Shown: piece after piece, positions 52,326 through 63,100 of the stretch | Position numbering within the stretch: the first letter of the stretch is position 1 | Layout: the number at the start of each line of letters is the position of its first letter | Notes under the pieces: generated by a model | Databases searched by the model: none | The model's input: the letters and a program-made list of their open reading frames with translations, nothing else | Told to the model about the DNA's origin: nothing | Assembly: GCF_030269925.1 (NCBI RefSeq) | Contig: NC_085124.1 | Span: forward strand, 5,952,001-6,016,000 | From: Bombyx mori | Lineage: Eukaryota; Arthropoda; Insecta; Lepidoptera; Bombycidae | Length of the DNA stretch: 64,000 nucleotides | Direction of reading: 5' to 3' | Translations under genes and position numbers: made by a program

Positions 52326-55208
52326 ATGGCGTATATAAGTAGAATAAAGCCCCTATCCGTAACGATAGGATTTTTTAACGCTTACGGTCTCGCAAATCAA
52401 CGTGATCAGGTTTCTGACTTTTTGCGTGACCACCAAATTGATATCTTTTTAGTGCAGGAGACCCTACTTAAGCCCGCGCGCCGTGACCCTAAAATCGCGA
52501 ACTATAACATGGTCAGGAACGACAGGCTCTCTGCCCGTGGTGGTGGTACCGTCATTTACTATAGAAGAGCCCTGCATTGCGTCCCGCTCGATCCTCCCGC
52601 GCTCGCTAATATCGAAGCATCAGTGTGCCGAATCTCACTGACGGGACACGCGCCGATCGTTATCGCGTCCGTTTATCTTCCACCGGATAAGATCGTTCTA
52701 AGCAGTGATATCGAGGCGCTGCTCGGTATGGGGAGCTCTGTCATTCTGGCGGGCGACCTAAATTGTAAACACATCAGGTGGAACTCACACACCACAACCC
52801 CGAATGGCAGGCGGCTTGACGCGTTAGTCGATGATCTCGCCTTCGATATCGTCGCTCCGCTAACCCCGACTCACTACCCGCTAAATATCGCGCATCGCCC
52901 GGATATACTCGACATAGCGTTATTAAAAAACGTAACTCTGCGCTTACACTCGATCGAAGTAGTTTCAGAGTTAGATTCAGACCACCGTCCCGTCGTTATG
53001 AAGCTCGGTCGCGCTCCCGATTCCGTTCCCGTCACGAGGACTGTGGTGGATTGGCACACGCTGGGCATCAGCCTGGCTGAATCTGATCCACCATCGCTTC
53101 CGTTTAGTCCGGACTCTATCCCGTCTCCTCAGGATACCGCTGAAGCCATAGACATCGTAACGTCACACATCACCTCGACATTAGATAGGTCATCGAAGCA
53201 AGTTGTAGCGGAGGACTTCCTTCACCGCTTCAAATTGCCCGACGATATTAGGGAACTCCTTAGAGCTAAGAACGCCTCGATCCGTGCGTACGATAGGTAT
53301 CCTACCGCGGAAAATCGTATTCGAATGCGTGCCCTACAACGCGACGTAAAGTCTCGCATCACCGAAGTCCGAGATGCCAGATGGTCTGATTTCTTAGAAG
53401 GACTCGCGCCCTCTCAAAGGTCTTACTACCGCTTAGCTCGTACTCTCAAATCGGATACGGTAGTAACTATGCCCCCCCTCGTAGGCCCCTCAGGCCGACT
53501 CGCGGCGTTCGATGATGACGAAAAAGCAGAGCTGCTGGCCGATACATTGCAAACCCAGTGCACGCCCAGCACTCAATCCGTGGACCCTGTTCATGTAGAA
53601 TTAGTAGACAGTGAGGTAGAACGCAGAGCCTCCTTGCCACCCTCTGATGCGTTACCACCCGTCACCCCGATGGAAGTTAAAGACTTGATCAAAGACCTAC
53701 GTCCTCGCAAGGCTCCCGGTTCCGACGGTATATCCAACCGCGTTATTAAACTTCTACCCGTCCAACTCATCGTGATGTTGGCATCTATTTTCAATGCCGC
53801 TATGGCGAACTGTATCTTTCCCGCGGTGTGGAAAGAAGCGGACGTTATCGGCATACATAAACCCGGTAAACCAAAAAATCATCCGACGAGCTACCGCCCG
53901 ATTAGCCTCCTCATGTCTCTAGGCAAACTGTATGAGCGTCTGCTCTACAAACGCCTCAGAGACTTCGTCTCATCCAAGGGCATTCTCATCGATGAACAAT
54001 TCGGATTCCGTACAAATCACTCATGCGTTCAACAGGTGCACCGCCTCACGGAGCACATTCTTGTGGGGCTTAATCGACCAAAACCGTTATACACGGGAGC
54101 TCTCTTCTTCGACGTCGCAAAAGCGTTCGACAAAGTCTGGCACAATGGTTTGATTTTCAAACTATTCAACATGGGCGTGCCGGATAGTCTCGTGCTCATC
54201 ATACGGGACTTCTTGTCGAACCGCTCTTTTCGATATCGAGTCGAGGGAACCCGCTCCTCCCCACGACCTCTCACAGCTGGAGTCCCGCAAGGCTCTGTCC
54301 TCTCACCCCTCCTATTTAGCTTATTCGTCAACGATATTCCCCGGTCGCCGCCGACCCATTTAGCTTTATTCGCCGACGACACGACTGTTTACTATTCTAG
54401 TAGAAATAAGTCCCTAATCGCGAAGAAGCTTCAGAGCGCAGCCCTAGCCCTAGGACAGTGGTTCCGAAAATGGCGCATAGACATCAACCCAGCGAAAAGT
54501 ACTGCGGTGCTATTTCAGAGGGGAAGCTCCACACGGATTTCCTCCCGGATTAGGAGGAGGAATCTCACACCCCCGATTACTCTCTTTAGACAACCCATAC
54601 CCTGGGCCAGGAAGGTCAAGTACCTGGGCGTTACCCTGGATGCATCGATGACATTCCGCCCGCATATAAAATCAGTCCGTGACCGTGCCGCGTTTATTCT
54701 CGGTAGACTCTACCCCATGATCTGTAAGCGGAGTAAAATGTCCCTTCGGAACAAGGTGACACTTTACAAAACTTGCATAAGGCCCGTCATGACTTACGCG
54801 AGTGTGGTGTTCGCTCACGCGGCCCGCACACACATAGACACCCTCCAATCCCTACAATCCCGCTTTTGCAGGTTAGCTGTCGGGGCTCCGTGGTTCGTGA
54901 GGAACGTTGACCTACACGGCGACCTGGGCCTCGAATCAATTCGGAAATACATGAAGTCAGCGTCGGAACGATACTTCGATAAGGCTATGCGTCATGATAA
55001 TCGCCTTATCGTTGCCGCCGCTGACTACTCCCCGAATCCTGATCATGCAGGAGCCAGTCACCGTCGACGCCCTAGACACGTCCTTACGGATCCATCAGAT
55101 CCAATAACCTTTGCATTAGATGCCTTCAGCTCTAATACTAGGGGCAGGCTTAGGGACCCCGGTAACCGTACTCGTCGAACTCGACAAAGAGGTCGACGTG
55201 CAACCTAA
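52326..55208 (+). CDS. ORF2 of LINE copy D: endonuclease-reverse transcriptase (960 aa)
   Basis: Uninterrupted. Endonuclease motifs FLVQETLL, ILAGDLNCKHIRW and DSDHRPVVM; RT motifs SYRPISLLMSLGKLYERLL, FFDVAKAFDKVWH, AGVPQGSVLSPLLFSL and LFADDTTVYY; the C-terminal part has CIRPVMTYASVVFAH and an Arg-rich end. It differs from copy A at few positions (GFFNAYG for GFLNAYG, LHGDLG for LHDDLG). The best candidate for an active gene of this family in the window. Confidence 0.94.
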   Translation: MAYISRIKPLSVTIGFFNAYGLANQRDQVSDFLRDHQIDIFLVQETLLKPARRDPKIANYNMVRNDRLSARGGGTVIYYRRALHCVPLDPPALANIEASVCRISLTGHAPIVIASVYLPPDKIVLSSDIEALLGMGSSVILAGDLNCKHIRWNSHTTTPNGRRLDALVDDLAFDIVAPLTPTHYPLNIAHRPDILDIALLKNVTLRLHSIEVVSELDSDHRPVVMKLGRAPDSVPVTRTVVDWHTLGISLAESDPPSLPFSPDSIPSPQDTAEAIDIVTSHITSTLDRSSKQVVAEDFLHRFKLPDDIRELLRAKNASIRAYDRYPTAENRIRMRALQRDVKSRITEVRDARWSDFLEGLAPSQRSYYRLARTLKSDTVVTMPPLVGPSGRLAAFDDDEKAELLADTLQTQCTPSTQSVDPVHVELVDSEVERRASLPPSDALPPVTPMEVKDLIKDLRPRKAPGSDGISNRVIKLLPVQLIVMLASIFNAAMANCIFPAVWKEADVIGIHKPGKPKNHPTSYRPISLLMSLGKLYERLLYKRLRDFVSSKGILIDEQFGFRTNHSCVQQVHRLTEHILVGLNRPKPLYTGALFFDVAKAFDKVWHNGLIFKLFNMGVPDSLVLIIRDFLSNRSFRYRVEGTRSSPRPLTAGVPQGSVLSPLLFSLFVNDIPRSPPTHLALFADDTTVYYSSRNKSLIAKKLQSAALALGQWFRKWRIDINPAKSTAVLFQRGSSTRISSRIRRRNLTPPITLFRQPIPWARKVKYLGVTLDASMTFRPHIKSVRDRAAFILGRLYPMICKRSKMSLRNKVTLYKTCIRPVMTYASVVFAHAARTHIDTLQSLQSRFCRLAVGAPWFVRNVDLHGDLGLESIRKYMKSASERYFDKAMRHDNRLIVAAADYSPNPDHAGASHRRRPRHVLTDPSDPITFALDAFSSNTRGRLRDPGNRTRRTRQRGRRAT

Positions 55209-55220
55209 CCCATGCATCAG

Positions 55221-55272
55221 CCCGCTGAGTTTCTCGCCGGATCTTCTCAGCGGGTCGCGATTCCGATCCGGT
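55221..55272 (+). promoter_or_regulatory. 3' UTR two-stem (pseudoknot-like) module, copy D
   Basis: Stem 1: CCCGCTGAG 55221-55229 with CTCAGCGGG 55246-55254. Stem 2: GCCGGATC 55236-55243, inside loop 1, with GATCCGGT 55265-55272. The geometry is that of an H-type pseudoknot. Confidence 0.6.
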
Positions 55273-55433
55273 AGTAGATTCATTCGCGAAACAATTGCTC
55301 TTGAGTTGTTAGGTCTCCTTCGGAGGCGCTCGAGCAGTTGTTAGCAAATCCCACCCCTCTTGGCTGAGCCTTTGCTCGCCCACCTGTCCTGGTGAAACTG
55401 GAAAGGCCTTCGGGCCACCAGTAAACTTTCAAT

Positions 55434-55495
<62 letters not shown>

Positions 55496-55707
55496 AACAA
55501 TGACGTCAACATTCAACTGTAAATGTATTGCGAAAGCTAGTTTGCGTTGCTAGAAAGAGACAGCAGATTACCTCATAATCTCTAACAAAGTCATTTTATG
55601 ATTTATCACTTGAAACTTGAGTAGGCTGATTTCAATGAATTTTTCAACAAATGATTCTCTTATACATATAAACGAGCAATTCTTGTATATAATAATATAT
55701 TATATAA

Positions 55708-55971
55708 TCTGAATCTCGGAAACGGCTCCAACGATTTTTATAAAATTTAGTATACAGGGGATTTCGGGGGCGATAAATCGATCTAACTACGATTTATTTT
55801 CAGAAAATGTTCTTTTATTCGTGTTTTCAATAATCAACTTTATCGATAATCAATTTTATGACTCTTCCCGACATCTATTGGCGAATAATAAAACTATTTT
55901 TACTGCTTAAAAGACACAACAAGATGGCGTTATAAAAAAAAAAAACCGAGCAAAGCTCGGTCATCATCTAG
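55708..55971 (+). mobile_element. Helitron-like non-autonomous element
   Basis: Begins TCTGAATCTCGGAAACGG after an A and ends with a perfect hairpin ACCGAGC-AAA-GCTCGGT (55945-55961), a short spacer and CTAG followed by T. These are Helitron end features; no coding sequence. Confidence 0.65.
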
Positions 55972-57197
55972 TTTAATTTTATTTCCCTATAAGTATTTAC
56001 TTAATAAACGAGGCGCACGTTAATATCTCAATTACAAATAAAGTGAAATAACGGGCTCCTCACGCTTTTCTACTTGCGTGTACGAAAACAATAACGTGTA
56101 TAGGTGTTAACGTTTGCATCAATCTGAAGCCAACGCTTATAGCGGTGAATCAATATGATACAGATGTTGTCAACAATTTGTAATATCTTAACAATAGAAA
56201 AAAGTGGACGTGGACCAATCAGAAGTTCATAATCAGAAAAAAATATAGAATATGATAGTGACAATTTATAGACTTTAATGAATATTGTATCTACCTTAAG
56301 GCGCAAAGTCTTAATTTTATTAGAATAACGTCTGTCTTTTTATATTTTATTGCTTCGTTGAATGGACGAGCTCACGGCTCACCTGGTGTTAAGTTGTTGC
56401 CAGAGTCCATCGACAGCACAATATGAATGCCGCCGTCCACCTTGAGATACGAGTTTTAAGATCTCAATTTTTACAATACAACGGCTGCCCCCTTCAAACC
56501 GAAACGCATTACTGCTTCACGGCAGAAATGGGCAGGGTAGTGGTACCTACCCGTGCGGACTCACAAGACTTTCTACCACCAGTAAAGTTTTAATTGTATT
56601 AAAGTTAATCGCTTTTATATGTCTCAATTGCTTAGTAATTATATATAACGATTACAGCAATTTTTGCGGTCAAAAAATACTAATAATAGAAGTTGTAGTT
56701 TCTCAGTTTTCAAAGTAACTTACAAACTCTTCAAAAGTGGTATGTGACTCGTGAACTCGTTCATGAATCTATGCAATAAAAATTTATTAAATAGTGTATG
56801 TAGTAATCATTCATCATCATTATCCTGCCCTTCTCCCAGTCACCTGGGGTCGGCGCAACATGTTTTCTCCTTCCATACTCTTCTATCATATACCATTTCT
56901 TCGCTCACTCCCCTCTAACCCATATCGTCTTTCACACAATCTGTCCATTTCTTCTTAGGTCTACCTCTTCCTCTATATATAGTGTATGTAGTAATCATAA
57001 AACGTAAATGCCAAAAGTTTACGAACCCTGGTCAACGTTGTCCGAAACGAAGGCTTTGTACCGTATCATTATTGTTGTGAGCCAACGCAGCCGCCGCGTC
57101 GTTCTCACGTATTACAATTAAAACATGTCTGGAATTGAACTAATTTGAATAGTAATAAATCTAAAAAAATTATTACAAAAATAGTTTTCGTTCAAAA
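55972..57197. other. Upstream flank of the protease-homologue gene
   Basis: AT-rich. Contains Bm1 at 56340-56583 and, on minus at about 56815-56985, a LINE tail (RGRPKKKWTDCVKDDMG type codons). No promoter motif could be assigned with confidence. Confidence 0.45.
56340..56583 (-). mobile_element. Bm1: Bm1 SINE body
   Basis: Reverse Bm1, TTTATTGCTTCGTTGAATGG to CTTTCTACCACCAGTAA, more diverged than most copies here. Confidence 0.88.
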
Positions 57198-60100
57198 ATG
57201 GGTGTAATGATACGTGTTCTGTTTTTGATGTGCATTTTGGAATGGTCCGTTTTAGCGCAATTCGGCAGTGAGTATTTTAATTGAAATATTAAAATTTTAT
57301 TTTTTTATTTTATTTTTTATTTATTTATTTATGTACACACAGAAAAAAAAGACATAGTACAGAGTAATAGGAAAATTATGTACAAAGGCACTGCTTATTT
57401 CTTTAAGAAATCTCTTCCAGCAGACCTGCGAGAGGATAATTATTGTTTGTTGTATGGATGTGGTAAAAGCGGATATGGAGGAGAATAACCTCACCCTGAG
57501 TAGGATGTACTTTAAGTAGGAAATCGGACCCTAGCACTAGACTGAGAAAATGCTAGGCAGAAGGAGAAGAAGATTAAAATTTTAGGGTTAATATAGATAA
57601 AATTCATATTGTGCGTTACAATGTTTTGACAGTGTAATGTGTAAGAATCATTAAGTCGAAAGGGGGTTTTTGTTGCACGTAAATTATCTAAAAGCTGATA
57701 AAACGGTGATGTTCGTTCAGAGTTAGGGGGTAAGACACATGTGCCATATGTATATGTGATTATTCCAAGCAATTCACTATAAAAAATATATGTATATCGA
57801 ATAATTAAATCAAAACTAAAAATGTTATTTGTTACTTTATTCGTGGATGTGGTTCATAAGCATGTGTTTATTTTGGATATTTTAACCTGCTTTAGGATCT
57901 CAACCCCGTAATATCCGTATCACTCGATACAAGTAGAGCCGGCTGCGAGTGCATTATTGTGAATAATTTACGTCCAGTATTATAAGTCAATTATTTAAGT
58001 GCATGCGATGTCAATAATTGCACATGTCACAATGGATAGCCTCGATTTGGTGGAATCATGATAAAATCTAGTAGCAAGGTCATTTACGGTCGTCTGTACC
58101 ATATGTAGTGTACCTACATAATCCGACTTCAGAGTACATTTAAATTTAGTTAAACAGATTAGTTTCTGGCCTGTTCTTTATTGAACTTAGATTTATTACG
58201 ACAACAATATCTATAAGTTTAATAAAATTATGTGTTGTAATACATTTAGTTTTGTCTATAAAGTAGTATTGATTCCGTAATAAAACTAATTAATTTTATG
58301 GTATGTGAATTTGTTACTGGTGGTAGGACTTCTTGTGAGTCCGCGCGGGTAGGTACCACCGCCCTGCCTATTTCTGCCGTGAAGTAATAATGCGTTTCGG
58401 TTTGAAGGATGGGGCAGACGTTGTAACTATACTGAGATCTTAGAACTTATATCTCAAGGTGGGTGGCACATTTACGTTGTAGATGTCTTTGGGCTCCAGT
58501 AACCATTTAACACCAGGTGAGCTGTGAGCACGTCCACCCATCAGAGCAATAAAAAAAAAAACATTAATTCATTCCAAAACCAATCGGGAACCAAATAAGA
58601 CGGGTCTTTAAATTGCGATGGAAATACTTCCATCATCTAAAGCAGTATAATAATAAACTTCAAAGAGTTAAACTATGTTTCTTGTAAAATTATTTTCAGG
58701 TATATCAGTGAGTGTTGGCATGGGAGGAATTAGAAGCGGCAATGAAAATCTAAGCGTGAGAGTAAGACTAAAATCTTGTACTAATATTGTTATAACGATA
58801 CATTATTTACATAAAGACAAAAACTACAAACAGGCCGACTCATTTTTTTATAAATTACCGGGCAAACCAAATTAATGCAACACCATTACATAAGAAGTTA
58901 TTTGGGGTTAAATAGAGGACGAGATAACCATAAATGAACTAATAATACAAATCGATTGGTACCCACATGCTTTGACTTAATACGTTGCGATTTGATGTTC
59001 TTAAAACTTTTGAATTTCTCGATTCCGTTAAATGATTAACATAACAGTCCAGTTTAATTTAATTAACATCCTTTATAAATACGTTTTCGATGGCTATTTC
59101 ATTGTAGTTCGGTAGTATCTTAAGGCAACTATAAATAATCGGCAATTCAAGTTTTGGGGTCGAGGGACCCTAGTATAATACTGAGTCCAGTAATTGTTTA
59201 CACAGAATTGATTGGATTTTATTTTAATTTACTATTTTTGATTTTATTATTCGAATATAATTAAACTGTCGTGTATTTCTTGTAAAATATATTAATTAAT
59301 AAAATCTATCCGTTGAAATAAGACGTTCTTCCTTTCTTTTAGAATTTGTTATGATTGACTATTTGCGATAATTTTAGGCACCTTGTCCACCGAATACATC
59401 TTGTGTGCCAATCAGCTCGTGTCCGATGCTTGAAGATCTACTCGATTTCTCGTGCTTTTCATCGGATAAGTAAGTAAACATTCAAGTTGTTAGTTGTCTC
59501 TGTCTAAAAAATAGCATTAAAATTTTTCTAATGAAATACGTACTCAACAAATATTCACGATTGACTTCCACGGTGAAGGAATAGCATCGTGTAATAAAAA
59601 TCCGCAAAATTATGATTTGCGTAATCACTGGTGGTAGGACCTCTTGTGAGTCCGCGCGGGTAGGTACCACCACCCTGCCTATTTCTGCCGTGAAGCAGTA
59701 ATGCGTTTCGGTTTGAAGGGTGAGGCAGCCGTTGTAACTATACTTGAGACCTTAGAACTTATATCTCAAGGTGGGTGGCGCATTTACGTTGTAGATATCT
59801 ATGGGCTCCAGTAGCCACTTAACACCAGGTGGGCTGTGAGCTAATCCACCCAACTTTTTTTTATTGCTTAGATGGGTGGACGAGCTCACAGCCCACCTGG
59901 TGTAAAGTGGTTACTGGAGCCCATGAACATCTACAACGTAAATGCGCCACCCACCTTGAGATATAAGTTCTAAGATCTCAGTATAGTTACAACGGCTGCC
60001 CCACCCTTCAAATCGAAACGCATTACTGCTTCACGGCAGAAATAGGCAGGGTGGTGGTACCTACCCGCGCGGACTCACAAGAGGTCCTACCACCAGTAAA

Positions 60101-63100
60101 AACTAACTAACTAATAAGCAATAATTTTTTTTTATTTGGGAAATACATCGTTAAATATACTCGATAAATAATAATCCTTAGAAGGCTTGTTTTTCTGTGT
60201 TATAGCTAATTTAATGGGACGTGGTAATAGCTATTGGGCTTGTATACTCCACATTTGTCTTCGACCTTTCTTTTGACATTGAAAGCAGACAGTAAATTTA
60301 TTGAAAGCTTTACAAATAATGTCAACAACCCCGCCCAAAATTGCGGGACCTATCAAAAGACAGCGAATTCGAGAAAGAACATAAGGTTTCCCGTTTTGAG
60401 AAGACCACAAAATAATACTTTTGAACTAAAGTCTACCCTCTATTGAAGTTCTTCTAATATGCTTTATACACAGATACTTTCATCGTTTGAATCAACTAAC
60501 GTGTGGTAATGACAACAACGAAGACTACGTTTGCTGTCCGTCGTGTGACTGCGGCCGAGTCTACCAGGAAGGCACGCAATCGTGTGGCGAGAGTATGGTA
60601 CGAGGAGTTGATTATGACGGAATCGGCACACATCCTTGGGTGGCCAGAATTGGCTTCACTAGTAAGTGGAACTAGCTTGATGTATTTAATGTGGGAAGTT
60701 GCTATCACTATTGAGAGAGGATCCCGTGAATAATATGGGCAAGATTCACCAAAGGAGACCTAAAAAAAAGGCTAATCTAACCCAACAGAATGGAAGAAAA
60801 ACTAGAAGTCTTAAAGGATGAAAAAAAAAAGTATTTAAATTGTTATATTTCAATGTATAATAATCAGGAAATATAGATGTTTGAAGTTGGAGGTAGCTAT
60901 AATAATATATCTTATAATTTCAAAATCATTTTTAGGTCGTCAATAAACTTGTATTTTGAAATTTATATTTACAATTAGATCTTCCATCTCGTGGCTCAGA
61001 TATTCAGGTTATGACGGGTTTCAGTAACTATTTAATAATAGATAGACCTGAGTTCGTCCGTAGTTCGACTGAAAATTTTAAAAGTAATCATATATTTTGG
61101 TGTTTCTTGCAGAAGAAGAAACGGGTAATGTTAGATTCGCTTGCAGTGGATCTATAATATCGAAGCGAGTTGTATTAACTGCGGCGCACTGTGCTTTGGC
61201 CAAACCAGAAAGATACAAATTGTAAGTTATAACGTCACGCAACATCCTTAATTTTATATTTACAGTTTTATTGACATTGGAAAACTGTGCAACTGGCCAC
61301 GCTTTGCTCTGACTGTAGATAATTTGATCAAACTATTTGCACGACATCTACGTACTATTATATCCATCTAATATGTACACTTGACACTATAATCTTCTTA
61401 TCGCGAGCATCTCAAATTACACTACTGATCCATCTCATCGCAGCCGGGCACAGTGGTCGCTCTATATACGTCTTGATGGATCTACCCGATATATTCTCAG
61501 CGCTGCTTGACGACTCTAGTTCTAATAACAGGAGCATGTGTAACACAGGACGTCGTACTCGTCAAACTCGTTCAAGAGATTTCGATATGACACTTAGCCC
61601 ATACCATCAGCTTGTTGAGTTTCTGGCCGAATCTCTCTACAAATCGCGATTCGATCTAGTAGTAGATGTACTTGCGTAGCAGCTTTCTTATAGGTGTTAA
61701 ATCTCCTTCGTAGACACTTCGGTTCGCGTTGGGTTGACGATTGGAAATCCCAATCTTCCGCCTCCCCGCTTACGCGTCCTGGTGAAGCTGGAAGGGTTTC
61801 CGGGCAATCGCTTCATGCCAGCCAGTAACTAACAAAAAAACATTCAGAAAGTTTGGTCTATCGAGTATAAGCAACCGCTAGGAGAAAGACATCTCTCCTA
61901 TGTCATTATGCCAAACTTTTATATTCATTTTAACTAATCCGACGTGTGGACACTTTTATTATGGTATTTCTTTCTTTTATTATAGTCCAAGTGGACTGGA
62001 GAGAAATGTTTTGTTTTCAACCCTTGAACAATATGTTTTATAGGTCTACGGTGGTAGTGGGCGAATGGGATATTGGACGAAGCCCCGACTGTAACGATTT
62101 CTTCTGCGCCCCTCCCACGCAAGCAATAAAAGTTGAAAGCGTTGTTGTGCACCCTGGTTACGAGGAAAAGATTTTCCGGCACGACATTGCACTTATCTTG
62201 TTGAAAGATGAAATCAAGTATTCAGGTAAACACTACACTAATTTGAGGTACGCATGGCCGATATACGATAAAGGGTAATAAGACGTGTTCGTCACGATTG
62301 ACTTCTAAGGATGAAGGGAAAACGTTGTGTTAAAATTCAAGATGGGTCGGAATTCACGACATGGCTGATTTATATCTATATACTATAGGATCTATTAGAC
62401 TCCAGTTTTTTTTGGGTAGGAGGCAAACACCAATCGAGGCAGGCGTAGAGCAAGTTGACGTATGATGTCTCTCGCCACCCCCTGCCTCTATGATCACCAC
62501 GTCTCTCGGTTCGTAGATTCGTATTGGAAGCCCGTTATCCGTATCCCCAGTGTACTTTGATGGGTCAGCTAGTTTTCTATAAGCTGGTTGCTTTTTATCA
62601 AGTCCCATTTAGAATATTGATAAAAAAATTATTATAATTAAAAATATATTATATAAAGTAAAAAATACTATCGTATTCCTGGCTCTCCTATTTGTTTATA
62701 ATAAGCCACGGTAATCACATCGCATATCCAATGAATAAATAACGCATCTACCTAATCACGGTAAAATTAAAATACTTAATTCATTCAAGCCAAAGTACAT
62801 CCAATGAACGGGGCAGAACGTCATGGCCTCGCCCTTGAGGTTTCGACTGACTGACATTTGAATGTTGGTGACAAATTTTAATTTTTTTTCAGTGACAGCA
62901 GCACCAGTTTGCCTGAATGAAAAACCGGAAGTTGTAATAAACGAACGCGCATCACTGGTCGGTTGGGGGAAACTGTCCGGTCAGACTAATGTGGTATTGT
63001 CTGTTTGATATTTAAATTATTCCATCAAATAATAATGTGTACGGTGTAAATTCACGATTTAATGACTTGAAATCCCATGTATTTTACTGCGAACACACAC

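Larger units (their letters stand above)
50289..55496 (+). mobile_element. Jockey-clade LINE copy D, full length and apparently intact
   Basis: Begins ATTCCGATAGAGG directly after the TSD and ends in about 57 A residues (55437-55493). The TSD is ACAATGACGTC at 50278-50288 and 55497-55507; the adjoining A may extend it to 12 bp. It has a 5' UTR of about 405 bp with repeats, ORF1, a 3-nt gap, ORF2 and a 3' UTR of about 230 bp. No disabling mutation found. It is intergenic, between the Cys-rich genes and the protease homologue. Confidence 0.95.

Noticed and set aside
55120..55344. 74-codon frame overlapping the LINE ORF2 end and 3' UTR, present in copies A-D
   Set aside because: Its conservation follows from near-identity of the copies, and it reads through the structured 3' module. 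No independent coding evidence.
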